64,000 nt of DNA from Rhizobium mesosinicum (GCF_019511345.1 NZ_JAEUAK010000001.1:1-64000), one strand, 5' to 3'; shown: positions 1 to 8,691, counted from the first letter of the stretch. The notes: generated from the letters alone by a model not told the origin. Translations and numbers: made by a program.

Positions 1-236
1 AGGCATTCGATCTCCCGCCGGGTCAGGCTTTCCGATGGCCGGTCGTCCGGCTTTTCTGCGCTCGCCAGCCTGTCTAAAAGCTCCATGCAGCCATAAACCA
101 GCGCCATCGCCGCCTCGCGGCTGGGCATGCCGCCCGAACCCGAAAACGCGAAGATGTATTGTTTCAGGTCAGCGTCGTGGAGATTCCTGTGGGGAGCAGC
201 CTGCTTTGATTTCAGACGCAGCAGGAAATCGGAAAA
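1..236 (-). pseudogene. LuxR-type HTH regulator fragment, cut by window edge
   Basis: Read on the minus strand, this open frame runs off the left edge and ends in LTRREIEC, the usual opening of a LuxR/NarL-type helix-turn-helix domain. About 60 residues precede it, including a helical VYGCMELLDRL stretch that looks like the linker after a sensory domain. Upstream (towards 237-239) the frame meets a TAG, and no ATG, GTG or TTG lies between that stop and the conserved part. The normal N-terminal sensory domain is therefore missing, so this is probably a remnant or a frameshifted gene. The C-terminal half of the HTH lies outside the window. The family call rests on one short motif, so it is only moderately sure. 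Confidence 0.45.
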
Positions 237-339
237 CTATCGCTTACTTGAGGAGCCATGCTCTTGCTAAAGCCCGACGTGCTCTCGCAGGATGAACTTT
301 CCGATGTGGTGAGCCCGAAATTAAAGTAGCGGAACAGCA

Positions 340-969
340 ATGACCAGCTTTTTGATCACAGGACCGGAAACGGCCGCCTTCACCATTCTCCTGGCTCATG
401 GCGCAGGCGGAGCAATGGATTCCGCGTCGATGACCAATCTTGCTGAAGCGCTCGCAGACGGCGGTTTCAGGGTGGCGCGCTTCGAGTTCGCCTATATGGC
501 GCAGCGTCGCCTGAACGGAGCGGTCAAGCCTCCTCCGCGCGCCGACCACCTCCTGGATGAATATCGCGCCGCAGTCGGCGCACTAAACGCGGGCAAACTG
601 ATCATCGGTGGCAAATCGATGGGAGGCCGCGTTGCAAGCATGATCGCCGATGAGAGCTTCGCGGCGAAGAACGTCCGGGGCTTGCTTTGCCTCGGATATC
701 CGTTTCACCCGCCGGGAAAGCCGGACCAGCTTCGCACCGCGCACCTGGAACGCCTGCACACGCCTACACTGATCTGCCAGGGAACGCGTGATCCCTTCGG
801 TTCAAGGGAAGAGGTTGCATCCTACGCGCTCTCAGATCAAATCGATCTCCTCTGGCTGGAAGATGGCGATCACGATCTCAGACCACGAAAGAAAGCCTCC
901 GGATTTTCCGCTGGCGACCATCTTCGGCGTCTGTCTGAATATACGACTGCTTGGGCAGAGCGATTATAG
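340..969 (+). CDS. Alpha/beta hydrolase, KANL3/TEX30-like (COG3571 type)
   Basis: A 209-residue cytoplasmic alpha/beta hydrolase. An LLAHGAGG strand-loop near residues 18-25 would form the oxyanion region. GKSMGGR near residue 90 is the GxSxG nucleophile elbow. A strand reading LICQGTRDPFG near residue 145 carries the likely acid Asp, and DGDHDL near residue 176 carries the catalytic His. No signal peptide or membrane segment is seen. This compact form matches the predicted-hydrolase family often annotated as dienelactone-hydrolase-like; its substrate is unknown. The ATG follows a weak GCGGAAC purine stretch. It stands alone between the LuxR fragment and the acyltransferase. Confidence 0.8.
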   Translation: MTSFLITGPETAAFTILLAHGAGGAMDSASMTNLAEALADGGFRVARFEFAYMAQRRLNGAVKPPPRADHLLDEYRAAVGALNAGKLIIGGKSMGGRVASMIADESFAAKNVRGLLCLGYPFHPPGKPDQLRTAHLERLHTPTLICQGTRDPFGSREEVASYALSDQIDLLWLEDGDHDLRPRKKASGFSAGDHLRRLSEYTTAWAERL

Positions 970-1161
970 CTAGCAGCTCCACTGCTAGCCGTGAGATTCC
1001 CGCTAATATCGACCGCTCATTCAACATTTAAGCTTATTCAGTAAACACTTTTAAAAGGTTTGCTTGATCGAATGGCGCCCTCGCGCATCAGCGCGAAACC
1101 AGTTCCTGACAAAGCCGCGCTCAGTTGAACATACGCTTTGCCATCCAACGGGAAATCAGTC

Positions 1162-2430
1162 ATGGGTGCGATCCAAGGCAGGAAGATCGACGGCAATCTT
1201 TCCATCTATCTTGATCTGCTACGGCTCGGCGCAGCTATCGTCGTATTTCTTTCCCATGCGCATGTTTTCCTGCTCCCCTCCATCAAGATCGGACCTCTGG
1301 GCTGGGGCCGGGAAGCAGTCGCGGTTTTCTTTGTTCTTTCTGGATTTGTCATCAGCTATGTCGGGCAGGTGAGCGAGAAGGAATGGCGCGCATACCTCGT
1401 CGCCCGCGTCGCCCGAATAATGCCTGTTGCTCTGCTGGCGATCGCGGTGATCTTCGTGGCCGATAGCATCGGGATGCACGCAAACGCCTTTTACTACGAT
1501 TTCATCAACACCGGATTTTTTACCCCGGTATCAGCCGAAGCCGCGCTGGCTTACGTGACCTTCACCAATCAATTATGGTTTGCACATGCCGTTTTTGGCA
1601 GCGGCGAACCATACTGGTCGCTAGGCTTCGAAGTTCAGTACTATTTGTTCTTTGGGCTCTTCGCCTTTTCGCCGCGGCGAGCGAAAGTACCGTTGCTGTT
1701 TCTGTGGGCCGCTGCCGCCGGCCCGAAGATCCTGATGTATATGCCGCTGTGGCTCATGGGCTGGTTGACGATGAAGTGCGTCATCGAACGCCCGCCATTT
1801 CGGCGCACCATTTCCATCGCGATGATAATCGCATCGCTTTTGCTGTTCTTCAGCCTGAAGCTTTTCGCCGACCGCGCTGCGACCAACATGTACGAGACCT
1901 GGTCACTGACCCAAGAAGCGATCAATTTCGTCTACTTCAATCTCATCGGGGTTGCCGTGGTCCTGCACCTCATCGGCACCGCATCGTTGCTTTCCCAGGC
2001 TCCCGCACTGTTTACGAAGACAGGCCCGGCGATCAAATGGCTGGCTGGCGGCAGCTTCACGCTCTATCTCGTCCACCAGCCGCTCATACTCATGTTTGCA
2101 TCTTTTCTGCATCCGGTGGAGGAACATATTGCGATGGCCGTCGCCCTGCTCATCGTCTGCTTCATCCTTTGCTTCCTGCTTGCGGAAGTCGCCGAACGCC
2201 GAAAGAAATTCTTCGCCTCACTCATCGTAAGCCTGCTCCCGGTACCATCGCAGACGGGCCAGAAAACGCCCGCCAATATCGCTTCTGGCACAGTTTTCGA
2301 AGACGATGCAGCACCCGCGACCTCGCAGCTCATTCGCGTTTTCGCGGAAATGCAAAATGCTCTGGACGGAGAAGAAAAAGTGGCCGGCAGTCAGGATGCA
2401 CCGCATCGCGATCGCGTATCACGCGCTTGA
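1162..2430 (+). CDS. Acyltransferase 3 family membrane protein (OafA/YrhL type)
   Basis: A polytopic membrane O-acyltransferase of about 422 residues. Near the N-terminus YLDLLRLGAAIVVFLSHAH matches the family signature, with the Arg and the catalytic-type His in the first helices. About ten hydrophobic segments follow, including GREAVAVFFVLSGFVISY, also typical of the family. Such proteins transfer acetyl or other acyl groups onto surface polysaccharides, Nod factors or glycans. The ATG at 1162 is preferred over 1138 because GGGAA sits 8-9 bases upstream of it. The last 80 residues are hydrophilic and probably cytoplasmic. No glycan gene touches it, so the acceptor is unknown. Confidence 0.85.
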   Translation: MGAIQGRKIDGNLSIYLDLLRLGAAIVVFLSHAHVFLLPSIKIGPLGWGREAVAVFFVLSGFVISYVGQVSEKEWRAYLVARVARIMPVALLAIAVIFVADSIGMHANAFYYDFINTGFFTPVSAEAALAYVTFTNQLWFAHAVFGSGEPYWSLGFEVQYYLFFGLFAFSPRRAKVPLLFLWAAAAGPKILMYMPLWLMGWLTMKCVIERPPFRRTISIAMIIASLLLFFSLKLFADRAATNMYETWSLTQEAINFVYFNLIGVAVVLHLIGTASLLSQAPALFTKTGPAIKWLAGGSFTLYLVHQPLILMFASFLHPVEEHIAMAVALLIVCFILCFLLAEVAERRKKFFASLIVSLLPVPSQTGQKTPANIASGTVFEDDAAPATSQLIRVFAEMQNALDGEEKVAGSQDAPHRDRVSRA

Positions 2431-2499
2431 GGTACCAAGCTTTCAACGCCTCCCAGATCTGGATCTGATGGACACGCGACCATTCTCTAATCTTCTGCC

Positions 2500-2694
2500 T
2501 CAGTGAACGCTGGGGATATTCACCGCGGAAGCGAAATCTTCCGCCACCAGCTCGCTGATCGCGATCAAGGTTTCCTCGATCGTAAAACCGGAGGCTACAG
2601 TCGCCTCGATCAGATCCTGTAGATCCGGTCCGATCGCCTCACGGCAATCGTCGAGCCGATCGTCGGAGACTGTCAAACTACGCAACTCTTCCAT
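2500..2694 (-). CDS. Small conserved hypothetical protein (64 aa)
   Basis: A 64-residue acidic, soluble protein. The start MEELRSLT is chosen over longer forms because everything upstream in this frame overlaps the rpsU coding region and has no protein-like character. The pattern is helical and amphipathic (DLQDLIEATVASGFTIEETLIAISELV), as in small DNA- or protein-binding helical bundles. It lies 64 bases downstream of rpsU on the same strand and may be cotranscribed. No function is recognised. Confidence 0.6.
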   Translation of the reverse strand: MEELRSLTVSDDRLDDCREAIGPDLQDLIEATVASGFTIEETLIAISELVAEDFASAVNIPSVH

Positions 2695-2758
2695 GATGTC
2701 CCTTTCCAGAATTGAAGCCAAGGATAGGGCCGCCGGATGCGCGGCGGCGCTGCTCTTA

Positions 2759-2995
2759 TCAGCGTTTAAACGCACCACGTCTTGCGGCTGGCAGAAGCCC
2801 TTCGCGCTGCATCTTCTTTCGGGCAGCCTTGCGCTGTCGGGCAATTGCCTGGGTTTTTTCGCGGACACGCCGCTCGGAAGGTTTCTCATAGGCCCGGCGC
2901 TCCTTCATTTCGCGAAATAATCCTTCGCGCTGCATCTTCTTCTTCAAGGCGCGGAGAGCCTGTTCGACATTGTTATCTCTGACGATGACCTGCAT
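2759..2995 (-). CDS. rpsU: 30S ribosomal protein S21
   Basis: A 78-residue, very basic protein starting [20 protein letters not shown], the classic bS21 N-terminus, followed by the [17 protein letters not shown] block. bS21 sits on the 30S platform near the anti-Shine-Dalgarno region and takes part in initiation. The ATG has a strong AAGGAG site 7 bases upstream. Alphaproteobacteria often carry more than one rpsU; this copy has a repeated KKMQREGL element (about residues 19-26 and 60-67) and an extended Arg/Lys-rich tail. The long open frame upstream of the ATG is an artefact. Confidence 0.95.
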   Translation of the reverse strand: MQVIVRDNNVEQALRALKKKMQREGLFREMKERRAYEKPSERRVREKTQAIARQRKAARKKMQREGLLPAARRGAFKR

Positions 2996-3314
2996 CTTTT
3001 TCTCCTTGCGGATGATGGTGTTGAGCCCGCTCGCCCCTAATCCCTCGGCATTCGTTCTGCGCGAATGGCGCAATCGAAGGCAGCTTTGAATGAAACGATC
3101 AAAGGATTGCGCCACGCCGGCACGGCGGCGATGATGCAGAGCCAATCGATGGTCCGGCTTGCGAAAGCCTTGGCTGGACCGCGCAACCTCTCCCCACGAG
3201 GAGATCCTGTCGTTCTGTGGGTCCCTGCCCAGGCCGATACGGGTGATGTCGCCTAAATAAGAGCGGCATGACGGTATTGCAAGGCAACCGATCCGCCTCA
3301 ATCACAAGCCGACG
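2996..3314. other. Intergenic stretch, no gene recognised
   Basis: Between the rpsU start and the promoter-like site of the nuclease gene I see only short overlapping open frames. They have no ribosome-binding site and no protein-like composition. The rpsU promoter should lie here on the minus strand, but I could not assign convincing -35 and -10 boxes. Confidence 0.4.
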
Positions 3315-3339
3315 GGAACTTTCTGAAGCCACGCACATT
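3315..3339 (+). promoter_or_regulatory. Candidate RpoE2/EcfG general-stress promoter (xth)
   Basis: GGAAC at 3315-3319, an 18-base spacer, then TT at 3338-3339. This matches the RpoE2-type consensus GGAAC-N18/19-TT known from Sinorhizobium. It would start transcription around 3345, before the ExoIII-type nuclease. Confidence 0.45.
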
Positions 3340-3479
3340 CCATTCGCCGAGCGCGGGCCGTGTCAACCGGACGCAACAGGGATGGTGAACATGGCGATTT
3401 TTCTGGTTTCCCGCCATGGCTAACGCAATGGCAGACGAGCACTCAACCTGTCCGGTCCGCCTCGCCGTCTGGAGGTCGA

Positions 3480-4277
3480 TTGAAAATAGCCACCTATAAT
3501 ATCAACGGAATCATCGGCCGCCTTCCGATACTCCTGCGATGGCTGAAAGAAGATGCGCCAGACGTCGTCTGCCTTCAGGAACTGAAGACTTCCGATGATA
3601 AATTCCCGCAACGGGAGATCGAACGTTCAGGCTATCGCGCCGTCTGGCATGGCCAGAAAAGCTGGAACGGTGTGGCGATCCTTGCGAGAGGCGCTTTACC
3701 GGTACTCACGCGCCGAGGCCTGCCTGGAGATCCGGACGACAGCCACAGCCGTTATATCGAGGCTGCCATAAACGGCTTGTTGATCTGCTGCCTCTACCTT
3801 CCAAACGGCAACCCTGCGCCCGGTCCCAAGTTCGATTACAAGCTGCGCTGGTTTGATCGACTGTATCACTATGCCGGAGAGCTCTTAGACCTCAAAGTGC
3901 CAGCCCTGCTCATCGGCGACTTCAATGTCATGCCGACAGAGATAGATGTCTATTCCCCCGAACGATGGCGCGATGATGCCTTGTTCAGACCCGAGGTCAG
4001 AAAAGCCTATGCCAGGCTGGTTCAACAGGGATGGACGGATGCGCTTCGCCACCTTCACCCGGATGAGCGGATCTACACATTCTGGAAATACTGGAGAAAC
4101 TCATTCGAACGAGACGCAGGACTGCGGATCGACCATGCTCTCCTCAGTCCTGATATCACCCCGCATCTTCGCTCCGCCAGCGTTCGGCGCAATCCGCGGA
4201 GCTGGGATCATACGAGCGATCATGCGCCCGTCATGATTGAGCTCGATCTGCCCTATGTGAGCGACGGGAGCCGGTGA
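3480..4277 (+). CDS. xth: Exodeoxyribonuclease III family nuclease
   Basis: A Mg-dependent AP endonuclease/3'-exonuclease of the exonuclease-endonuclease-phosphatase fold, about 265 residues. Visible motifs are KIATYNINGI (first strand, metal-site Asn), DVVCLQELK (metal Glu), LIGDFNVMP (catalytic Asp-Asn) and the terminal WDHTSDHAPV (Asp-His pair). Its likely role is base-excision repair. I place the start at TTG 3480, which has GGAGG ending five bases before it and yields the usual family N-terminus. An in-frame GTG at 3360 would add 40 low-complexity residues and has no RBS, although it lies only 21 bases after the stress-promoter match. The 3' end overlaps the convergent gene at 4231 by 47 bases. 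Confidence 0.88.
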   Translation: MKIATYNINGIIGRLPILLRWLKEDAPDVVCLQELKTSDDKFPQREIERSGYRAVWHGQKSWNGVAILARGALPVLTRRGLPGDPDDSHSRYIEAAINGLLICCLYLPNGNPAPGPKFDYKLRWFDRLYHYAGELLDLKVPALLIGDFNVMPTEIDVYSPERWRDDALFRPEVRKAYARLVQQGWTDALRHLHPDERIYTFWKYWRNSFERDAGLRIDHALLSPDITPHLRSASVRRNPRSWDHTSDHAPVMIELDLPYVSDGSR

Positions 4278-4527
4278 CTGCACAGGTGTAGAGTGCCGGC
4301 GAAACCTCTTCGTCCGCACGATCTGGAAAGAGTTGACGGCGCATGCGATCGAGAGCTTCCGCCTCCTTGCGCGTTCTTGCAAGCAGATCGGTGGTGACAT
4401 CGCCATAGCGCAAGCCGTCCGCGGGAGCGACGCCGACAGTCCCGCCGCTCGACAGAAACTCGCAGAAGGATCGCACCGATCGAAGGCGCGTGGTGATCTC
4501 GATATAGTAGCTATCGTGTCCAGCCAT
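4231..4527 (-). CDS. Hypothetical protein (about 98 aa)
   Basis: A soluble protein starting MAGHDSYYIEITTRLRS, with a good AGGGAG site about 8 bases before the ATG at 4527. The body is helical and charged (DVTTDLLARTRKEAEALDRMRRQLF), ending in a Ser/Arg-rich tail. It converges on the nuclease gene and overlaps its last 47 bases, so the tail codons double as antisense of xth. No family is recognised. Similar small orphan genes occur beside stress genes in rhizobia. Confidence 0.5.
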   Translation of the reverse strand: MAGHDSYYIEITTRLRSVRSFCEFLSSGGTVGVAPADGLRYGDVTTDLLARTRKEAEALDRMRRQLFPDRADEEVSPALYTCAVTGSRRSHRADRAQS

Positions 4528-4677
4528 GCTCATCTCCCTTCGCACTCAAAGGTTAACGCGCACTGCGTCAATATGATGGCACTCCTCGCGCATTTCAGCG
4601 ACATCGTGCCGAAAGCACCGCGTCATGACCGAGGCCATAGTCATTATGCCCCCACAGGAAGTAATTCTCTTTTGACA

Positions 4678-4702
4678 GGAACATTCACCCGCCGGCCGCC
4701 TT
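4678..4702 (+). promoter_or_regulatory. Candidate RpoE2/EcfG general-stress promoter
   Basis: GGAAC at 4678-4682, 18 bases, then TT at 4701-4702, only about 21 bases before the ATG of the downstream unknown gene. It matches the GGAAC-N18/19-TT consensus. Confidence 0.5.
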
Positions 4703-4723
4703 TGTCCCTCAAGGAGAATCGCC

Positions 4724-5278
4724 ATGGCCAATGCTCGCACCACCTATCATGAAGTTATAGCGGAAATCGCAGCACTCGCGACTTCAAATGCAACAGACCA
4801 TTCAGGTCGTTGGACAGTCGAATATCTCACTCGACGTGAGATCTTCTATCAGTTTTCGGGTAATCGAAGCCTCGCAGGCGAGGACGCAACCGGGCACCGC
4901 TTTGATGGTACCCGCGATACACTGACGGCCCTTCCCGCAAATCTGCTCGTTCCCGCCATCGCCGACTTCGACAACAATCCAATCATGGCTTTCTATATCG
5001 GAGCAAGCACGTCCGTGACGACAATAGCTCGCGAAGCGATCGATTGCTCCGTCCGGGCGCCGGAGGTGCTGCTGGTGGACATCACCATCGATGACGAAGA
5101 TCTGCTTGCAGGCACGAAATCCCTCACGAGATTGGCCTTCGTCGGGCTTGATGCCAATGTAAGATGGCCACCACTTGTCCCATGTGCCGACATCTTGACC
5201 ATCAATGACATGATCCACCCGTTCTGGTGCCACGGCAGACAGGTGGCCCGAGGGGGTCTGTTGCAGATCAGGATCTGA
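4724..5278 (+). CDS. Hypothetical protein (184 aa), probable stress gene
   Basis: A soluble 184-residue protein starting MANARTTYHEVIAEIAALAT, with AAGGAG 8 bases upstream. No signal peptide, membrane segment or known domain is seen. The middle shows alternating hydrophobic strands (VLLVDITIDDEDLLAG) and acidic loops. The upstream GGAAC-N18-TT element suggests general stress control. A minus-strand open frame of similar length (4802-5350) covers much of it but lacks an RBS; I prefer the plus-strand reading for its RBS and promoter. Confidence 0.55.
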   Translation: MANARTTYHEVIAEIAALATSNATDHSGRWTVEYLTRREIFYQFSGNRSLAGEDATGHRFDGTRDTLTALPANLLVPAIADFDNNPIMAFYIGASTSVTTIAREAIDCSVRAPEVLLVDITIDDEDLLAGTKSLTRLAFVGLDANVRWPPLVPCADILTINDMIHPFWCHGRQVARGGLLQIRI

Positions 5279-5346
5279 CGAGACGATCGCGCCAGTGGCA
5301 CGCTTCCGGTCGTTTGTCCTGTTGCGAACGAGCGGTGGGCTGTCGC

Positions 5347-5610
5347 TCAATCAAATAACTCACCACGTCCGATTTGCCCTTGCTTCGCATCGACATCGCC
5401 GATTGCCGGATCGCTGGCAGGGTCAGGATCTCTCGTGTTTGCGTCTTTGAGAGATCGTGCCGCCTCGACGAGCGCCACGGCGATTTCATCCGTGCCCCAA
5501 CCCGCGGCATTGGCATCGGCGATAACCGCCTCCAGGGCAGCGCGGGCAGCATCGGTCGCGTCCTGAAAACGACGCGTGGGATCGTTGCTTGTCGGGACTG
5601 GAAAATTCAT
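5347..5610 (-). CDS. Small hypothetical protein (87 aa)
   Basis: Starts MNFPVPTSNDPTRRFQDATD with AAAGGAA directly upstream. The pattern is an alpha-helical DNA- or protein-binding type: an Ala-rich amphipathic helix, then GWGTDEIAVALVEAARSLKDAN, then an acidic Asp/Gly tail. The helical part resembles small rhizobial stress-linked proteins, but no named family is recognised. It is convergent with the gene at 4724, 68 bases away. Confidence 0.55.
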   Translation of the reverse strand: MNFPVPTSNDPTRRFQDATDAARAALEAVIADANAAGWGTDEIAVALVEAARSLKDANTRDPDPASDPAIGDVDAKQGQIGRGELFD

Positions 5611-5833
5611 ATGCGTTCCTTTCGAGGGTTCGAGCAAGATGCGTCCTTGAAGTGAACGCAGAGGACGGCAAATAGATGCGTCGGTCGTCTGCACGCGCGA
5701 CCACCAAGCCGAAGCTTGAACCGACCGCTCCTCAATCCACGTTCATGTCCCTCGGCAGATGCGGGCAGAGGAATAAAGGGTTGAGTGGAACGGCCGGCGG
5801 GCCGTCAGCGCAGAACCGAAGGAGGAAAGCTCC

Positions 5834-5858
5834 GGAACCAATCGCCAGCATATCGGTT
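5834..5858 (+). promoter_or_regulatory. Candidate RpoE2/EcfG general-stress promoter
   Basis: GGAAC at 5834-5838, an 18-base spacer, TT at 5857-5858, about 64 bases upstream of the small gene at 5922. Same consensus as the other stress-type sites in this region. Confidence 0.45.
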
Positions 5859-5921
5859 GATACACTGATCTCCATGCCACGAGAGAAGCGAAACCAGCGG
5901 AAAGGCGGGAGGAGAGTTTCC

Positions 5922-6185
5922 ATGCATCCGAACGAGGCAAAGGTGACACATCTGCGGGAGGGCTGGCATGTCGATTTCTTCGGTGACGCCGGTGAGCAGC
6001 TGACGGTGCGCCTTCCCGAGGCGGCCGCGCTGAGCGAAGAAGAAGCAATCGATCGCGCAAGGGAAATGATGGTGCACCTGACGCCCTTCGGTACCCGCGG
6101 CGGCGAACCAAGCCTCAATCGCTACGACAGTTTGAGCAACGGCAATTTCGACAGCGATCAGCCGCCTTTCGGGGTGAAACACTGA
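5922..6185 (+). CDS. Small hypothetical protein (87 aa)
   Basis: Starts MHPNEAKVTHLREGWHVDFFG after a strong GGAGGAGAG site. The N-terminal half reads as a small beta-sheet domain (WHVDFFGDAGEQLTVRLPEAA). A helix SEEEAIDRAREMMVHL follows, then a Gly/Asn-rich tail. It is 12 bases upstream of the GFA gene and probably cotranscribed with it. No domain name can be given with confidence. Confidence 0.6.
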   Translation: MHPNEAKVTHLREGWHVDFFGDAGEQLTVRLPEAAALSEEEAIDRAREMMVHLTPFGTRGGEPSLNRYDSLSNGNFDSDQPPFGVKH

Positions 6186-6197
6186 GGGAGGTCCTGG

Positions 6198-6572
6198 ATG
6201 ACCATACGACACGGGAGCTGCAATTGCGGCAAGGTGCGCTATCAGGTGGAGGGCGAACCGATACGCGTCGGGCTTTGCCATTGCACCGATTGTCGTCAGG
6301 AGAGCGGCTCGGCCTTTACCTATTACGGGATTTGGCGGACATCCGCTTTCGAGACCACAGGCGAAACTGTTGAGCATCACGGCCGCCGTTTCTGCCCGAC
6401 CTGCGGTTCGCGGGTTTTTGCCTACGGCGAAGAGGAGGCCGAGATCAAGCTCGGAACCTTGCAGGACGCACCGACCGGCCTCAAGCCCACCTACGAGCTC
6501 TGGATCAAACGGCGCGAACCCTGGCTGCAACCGGTCGAGGGCGCGGAACAGTTCGTGGAAGATCGGACTTGA
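6198..6572 (+). CDS. GFA/CENP-V family zinc protein
   Basis: A 124-residue protein of the glutathione-dependent formaldehyde-activating (GFA) fold. Cys motifs run in the family order: GSCNCGKVRY (residues 7-16), CHCTDCR (27-33) and FCPTCGSRVF (about 65-74), together binding structural and labile zinc. Family members have been linked to S-hydroxymethylglutathione formation, but many are of unknown function. It sits in an apparent stress-regulated cluster between a small unknown and the trehalose-synthase-like gene. Confidence 0.88.
   Translation: MTIRHGSCNCGKVRYQVEGEPIRVGLCHCTDCRQESGSAFTYYGIWRTSAFETTGETVEHHGRRFCPTCGSRVFAYGEEEAEIKLGTLQDAPTGLKPTYELWIKRREPWLQPVEGAEQFVEDRT
6545..6570 (+). promoter_or_regulatory. 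Possible RpoE2/EcfG promoter before treS-like gene
   Basis: GGAAC at 6545-6549, 19 bases, TT at 6569-6570, lying in the last codons of the GFA gene and 64 bases before the treS-like start. The match is exact, but because it lies in coding sequence it may be chance. Confidence 0.3.
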
Positions 6573-6633
6573 TAGATGCACAATTCAGCACTCAACGGCA
6601 CCTTTCGAATTGGCGGAAATCCAGAGTATCTTG

Positions 6634-8277
6634 ATGTCAGATAGCGGACTGCAGCATCCTCTCTGGCATAAGGATGCCATCATTTATCAATTGCATGTCA
6701 AATCCTTTTTTGATGCCAACGGCGACGGGATCGGCGATTTCCAGGGGTTGACGCAGAAGCTGGATTACCTGGCGCAGCTCGGCATCAACACGATTTGGCT
6801 GATGCCATTTTACCCGTCGCCGGGCAGAGACGACGGATATGATATTTCCGATTATGAGGGCATCCGACCCGAATTTGGGACAATCGACGACTTCAGCCGG
6901 TTCGTCGAGGAAGCCCACGCGCGGTCGATCCGAGTCATCGCCGAACTCGTCATCAACCATACGTCCGATCAGCACCCTTGGTTCCAGCGAGCGAGGCGGG
7001 CGCCTGCCGGTTCGCCTGAGCGGGAATTCTACGTCTGGTCGGACACTGACAAGAAGTTCAAGGAAACCCGCATCATCTTTGTCGATGCGGAAAGGTCCAA
7101 CTGGACGTGGGATCCGGTGGCGAAGTCCTATTTCTGGCACCGCTTTTATTCCCACCAGCCGGATCTCAACTATCGAAACCCGGCAGTTGTCGAAACTCTG
7201 CTGAATACCATGCGGTTTTGGCTCGATCTCGGTGTCGACGGCTTTCGGCTCGACGCCATTCCGCATCTTGTCGAGCGCGACGAAACACGCAACGAAAACC
7301 TCCCGGAAACCCATGCTCTCTTGAAATACGTCCGAAGGACACTGGATGGCAGCTATCCCGGCAAGGTGCTTCTTGCCGAGGCCAATCAATGGCCGGAAGA
7401 GGCGCGCCAATATTTCGGCAAGGGCGATGAATGCCACATGGCTTTTCACTTTCCGCTGATGCCGCGGATATTCACGGCGATCGCCAAAGCCGACAAACAG
7501 CCTATCGTCACCATCATTGGCCAGACATACGATATCCCCAAAAGCTGCCAATGGGCGATCTTCCTGAGAAATCATGATGAACTGTCGCTGGAGATGGTCA
7601 GCGAAGAGGAGCGCTATTTCCTGTGGAACACCTATGCCGCAGACAAACGGGCAAGATTGAACCTCGGCATCCGACGCAGGCTTGCGCCGTTGATGGGCCA
7701 GGACCGCAGGCGCATCGAACTCCTGCACATCTTGCTCCTATCATTGCCGGGCAGCCCGGTGCTCTACTATGGCGACGAACTGGGAATGGGTGACAATATC
7801 GAGCTCGGGGACAGGAACGGAGTGCGCACGCTGATGCAGTGGTCGCCTGACAAAAACGCCGGCTTTTCGACCGCGCCTGGGGAGCAGCTCGCACTGCCGC
7901 TGATCGATGATCCGCAATATGGCTTCAAGGCAATCAACGTCACGGAGCAAGAAAGCGATCCGCATTCGCTGCTCAACTGGCTTCGCCGCATCTTGCAGCT
8001 GCGGACAGGGCACCAGGCTTTCGGGCGAGGAACCATCCACTTTCTCGACAATGATAACCCTGCTGTCATCGCCTATTTGCGGGAATATGGCGAAGAGAAA
8101 TTACTTTGCGCTGCCAATCTGTCGGACGCGTCCGTCGCGACCGATGTACAGCTCGTCGGATTAGAGGGCCGCACTCCCGTCGAACTCATCAATGGCTTGG
8201 CGTTTCCCCCAATTTCCGAAAGCGGCTACCGGCTGACCTTCCAGCCCTACGGTTACTATTGGCTGCGCCTCGACTGA
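6634..8277 (+). CDS. treS: GH13 trehalose synthase-like / alpha-glucosyltransferase
   Basis: A 547-residue GH13 TIM-barrel enzyme. The order of motifs is that of maltose alpha-D-glucosyltransferase (maltose to trehalose isomerisation): WHKDAIIYQLHVKSFFD at the N-terminus, ELVINHTSDQHPWF (region I), DGFRLDAIPHL with nucleophile Asp near 207, LLAEANQWPE with acid Glu near 249, and FLRNHDELSLEM with the third Asp near 315. It ends with a beta-sandwich domain and has no fused maltokinase, unlike the roughly 1100-residue rhizobial TreS fusions. The start at 6634 (MSDSGLQHPLW) matches family N-termini. Trehalose production fits the stress-type neighbourhood. Confidence 0.85.
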   Translation: MSDSGLQHPLWHKDAIIYQLHVKSFFDANGDGIGDFQGLTQKLDYLAQLGINTIWLMPFYPSPGRDDGYDISDYEGIRPEFGTIDDFSRFVEEAHARSIRVIAELVINHTSDQHPWFQRARRAPAGSPEREFYVWSDTDKKFKETRIIFVDAERSNWTWDPVAKSYFWHRFYSHQPDLNYRNPAVVETLLNTMRFWLDLGVDGFRLDAIPHLVERDETRNENLPETHALLKYVRRTLDGSYPGKVLLAEANQWPEEARQYFGKGDECHMAFHFPLMPRIFTAIAKADKQPIVTIIGQTYDIPKSCQWAIFLRNHDELSLEMVSEEERYFLWNTYAADKRARLNLGIRRRLAPLMGQDRRRIELLHILLLSLPGSPVLYYGDELGMGDNIELGDRNGVRTLMQWSPDKNAGFSTAPGEQLALPLIDDPQYGFKAINVTEQESDPHSLLNWLRRILQLRTGHQAFGRGTIHFLDNDNPAVIAYLREYGEEKLLCAANLSDASVATDVQLVGLEGRTPVELINGLAFPPISESGYRLTFQPYGYYWLRLD

Positions 8278-8298
8278 GCGTTTGGCTTAAAAGTCTAA

Positions 8299-8691
8299 TC
8301 ACACCCAGCCGAAGCGTAAAAGGGAGAGAGGCATCGTCGTCCTTTCCGAATGAGGCAGCCACCGCAACCGCCTTGCCACCAGGAACGTTACGGCAATAAT
8401 CCCGGCGAGCTTCAGCCAGGGATAGTTTCCAAACTGCCTTTGGGTGCTCGCATCCATCCGTGGAGCGCGTGCCGATATCGCGGTCTTTGCCTGCTCGCGC
8501 AGGAGAGCAAGATGTCTACGCAGCAATGTCAGATCCTCCTGCAATCTTGCGAGTTCGACAGCCTCCCCTTTCTCCACCGCAACATCGACCCGAGGCACCG
8601 TAGCCGCTTCGGTTTCGGCGGCCTCGATGTCGGCAAGATATTCGTCTAACTCGGCCTTCGTATTGAATCCGCGTGCGCGTATATCCGTCAT
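8299..8691 (-). CDS. Small membrane-anchored hypothetical protein (130 aa)
   Basis: Begins MTDIRARGFNTKAELDEYLADI with AGGAG just upstream. Residues 25-75 are Glu/Leu-rich and predicted helical or coiled coil (ELARLQEDLTLLRRHLALLR). A membrane segment near residues 92-107 (WLKLAGIIAVTFLVARRLR) and a short basic tail follow. It is convergent with the treS-like gene. The layout of soluble coiled coil plus C-terminal anchor resembles ElaB/YqjD-like ribosome- or membrane-associated proteins, but sequence identity to them is not evident to me. Confidence 0.6.
   Translation of the reverse strand: MTDIRARGFNTKAELDEYLADIEAAETEAATVPRVDVAVEKGEAVELARLQEDLTLLRRHLALLREQAKTAISARAPRMDASTQRQFGNYPWLKLAGIIAVTFLVARRLRWLPHSERTTMPLSLLRFGWV

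Noticed and set aside
2762..2773. Perfect palindrome GCGTTTAAACGC
   Set aside because: It lies inside the last codons of rpsU and follows from the codons for Ala-Phe-Lys-Arg; a regulatory role is not needed to explain it.
4802..5350. Minus-strand open frame overlapping the gene at 4724
   Set aside because: No RBS was found, whereas the plus-strand gene has AAGGAG and a promoter-like element; the choice remains only moderately sure.
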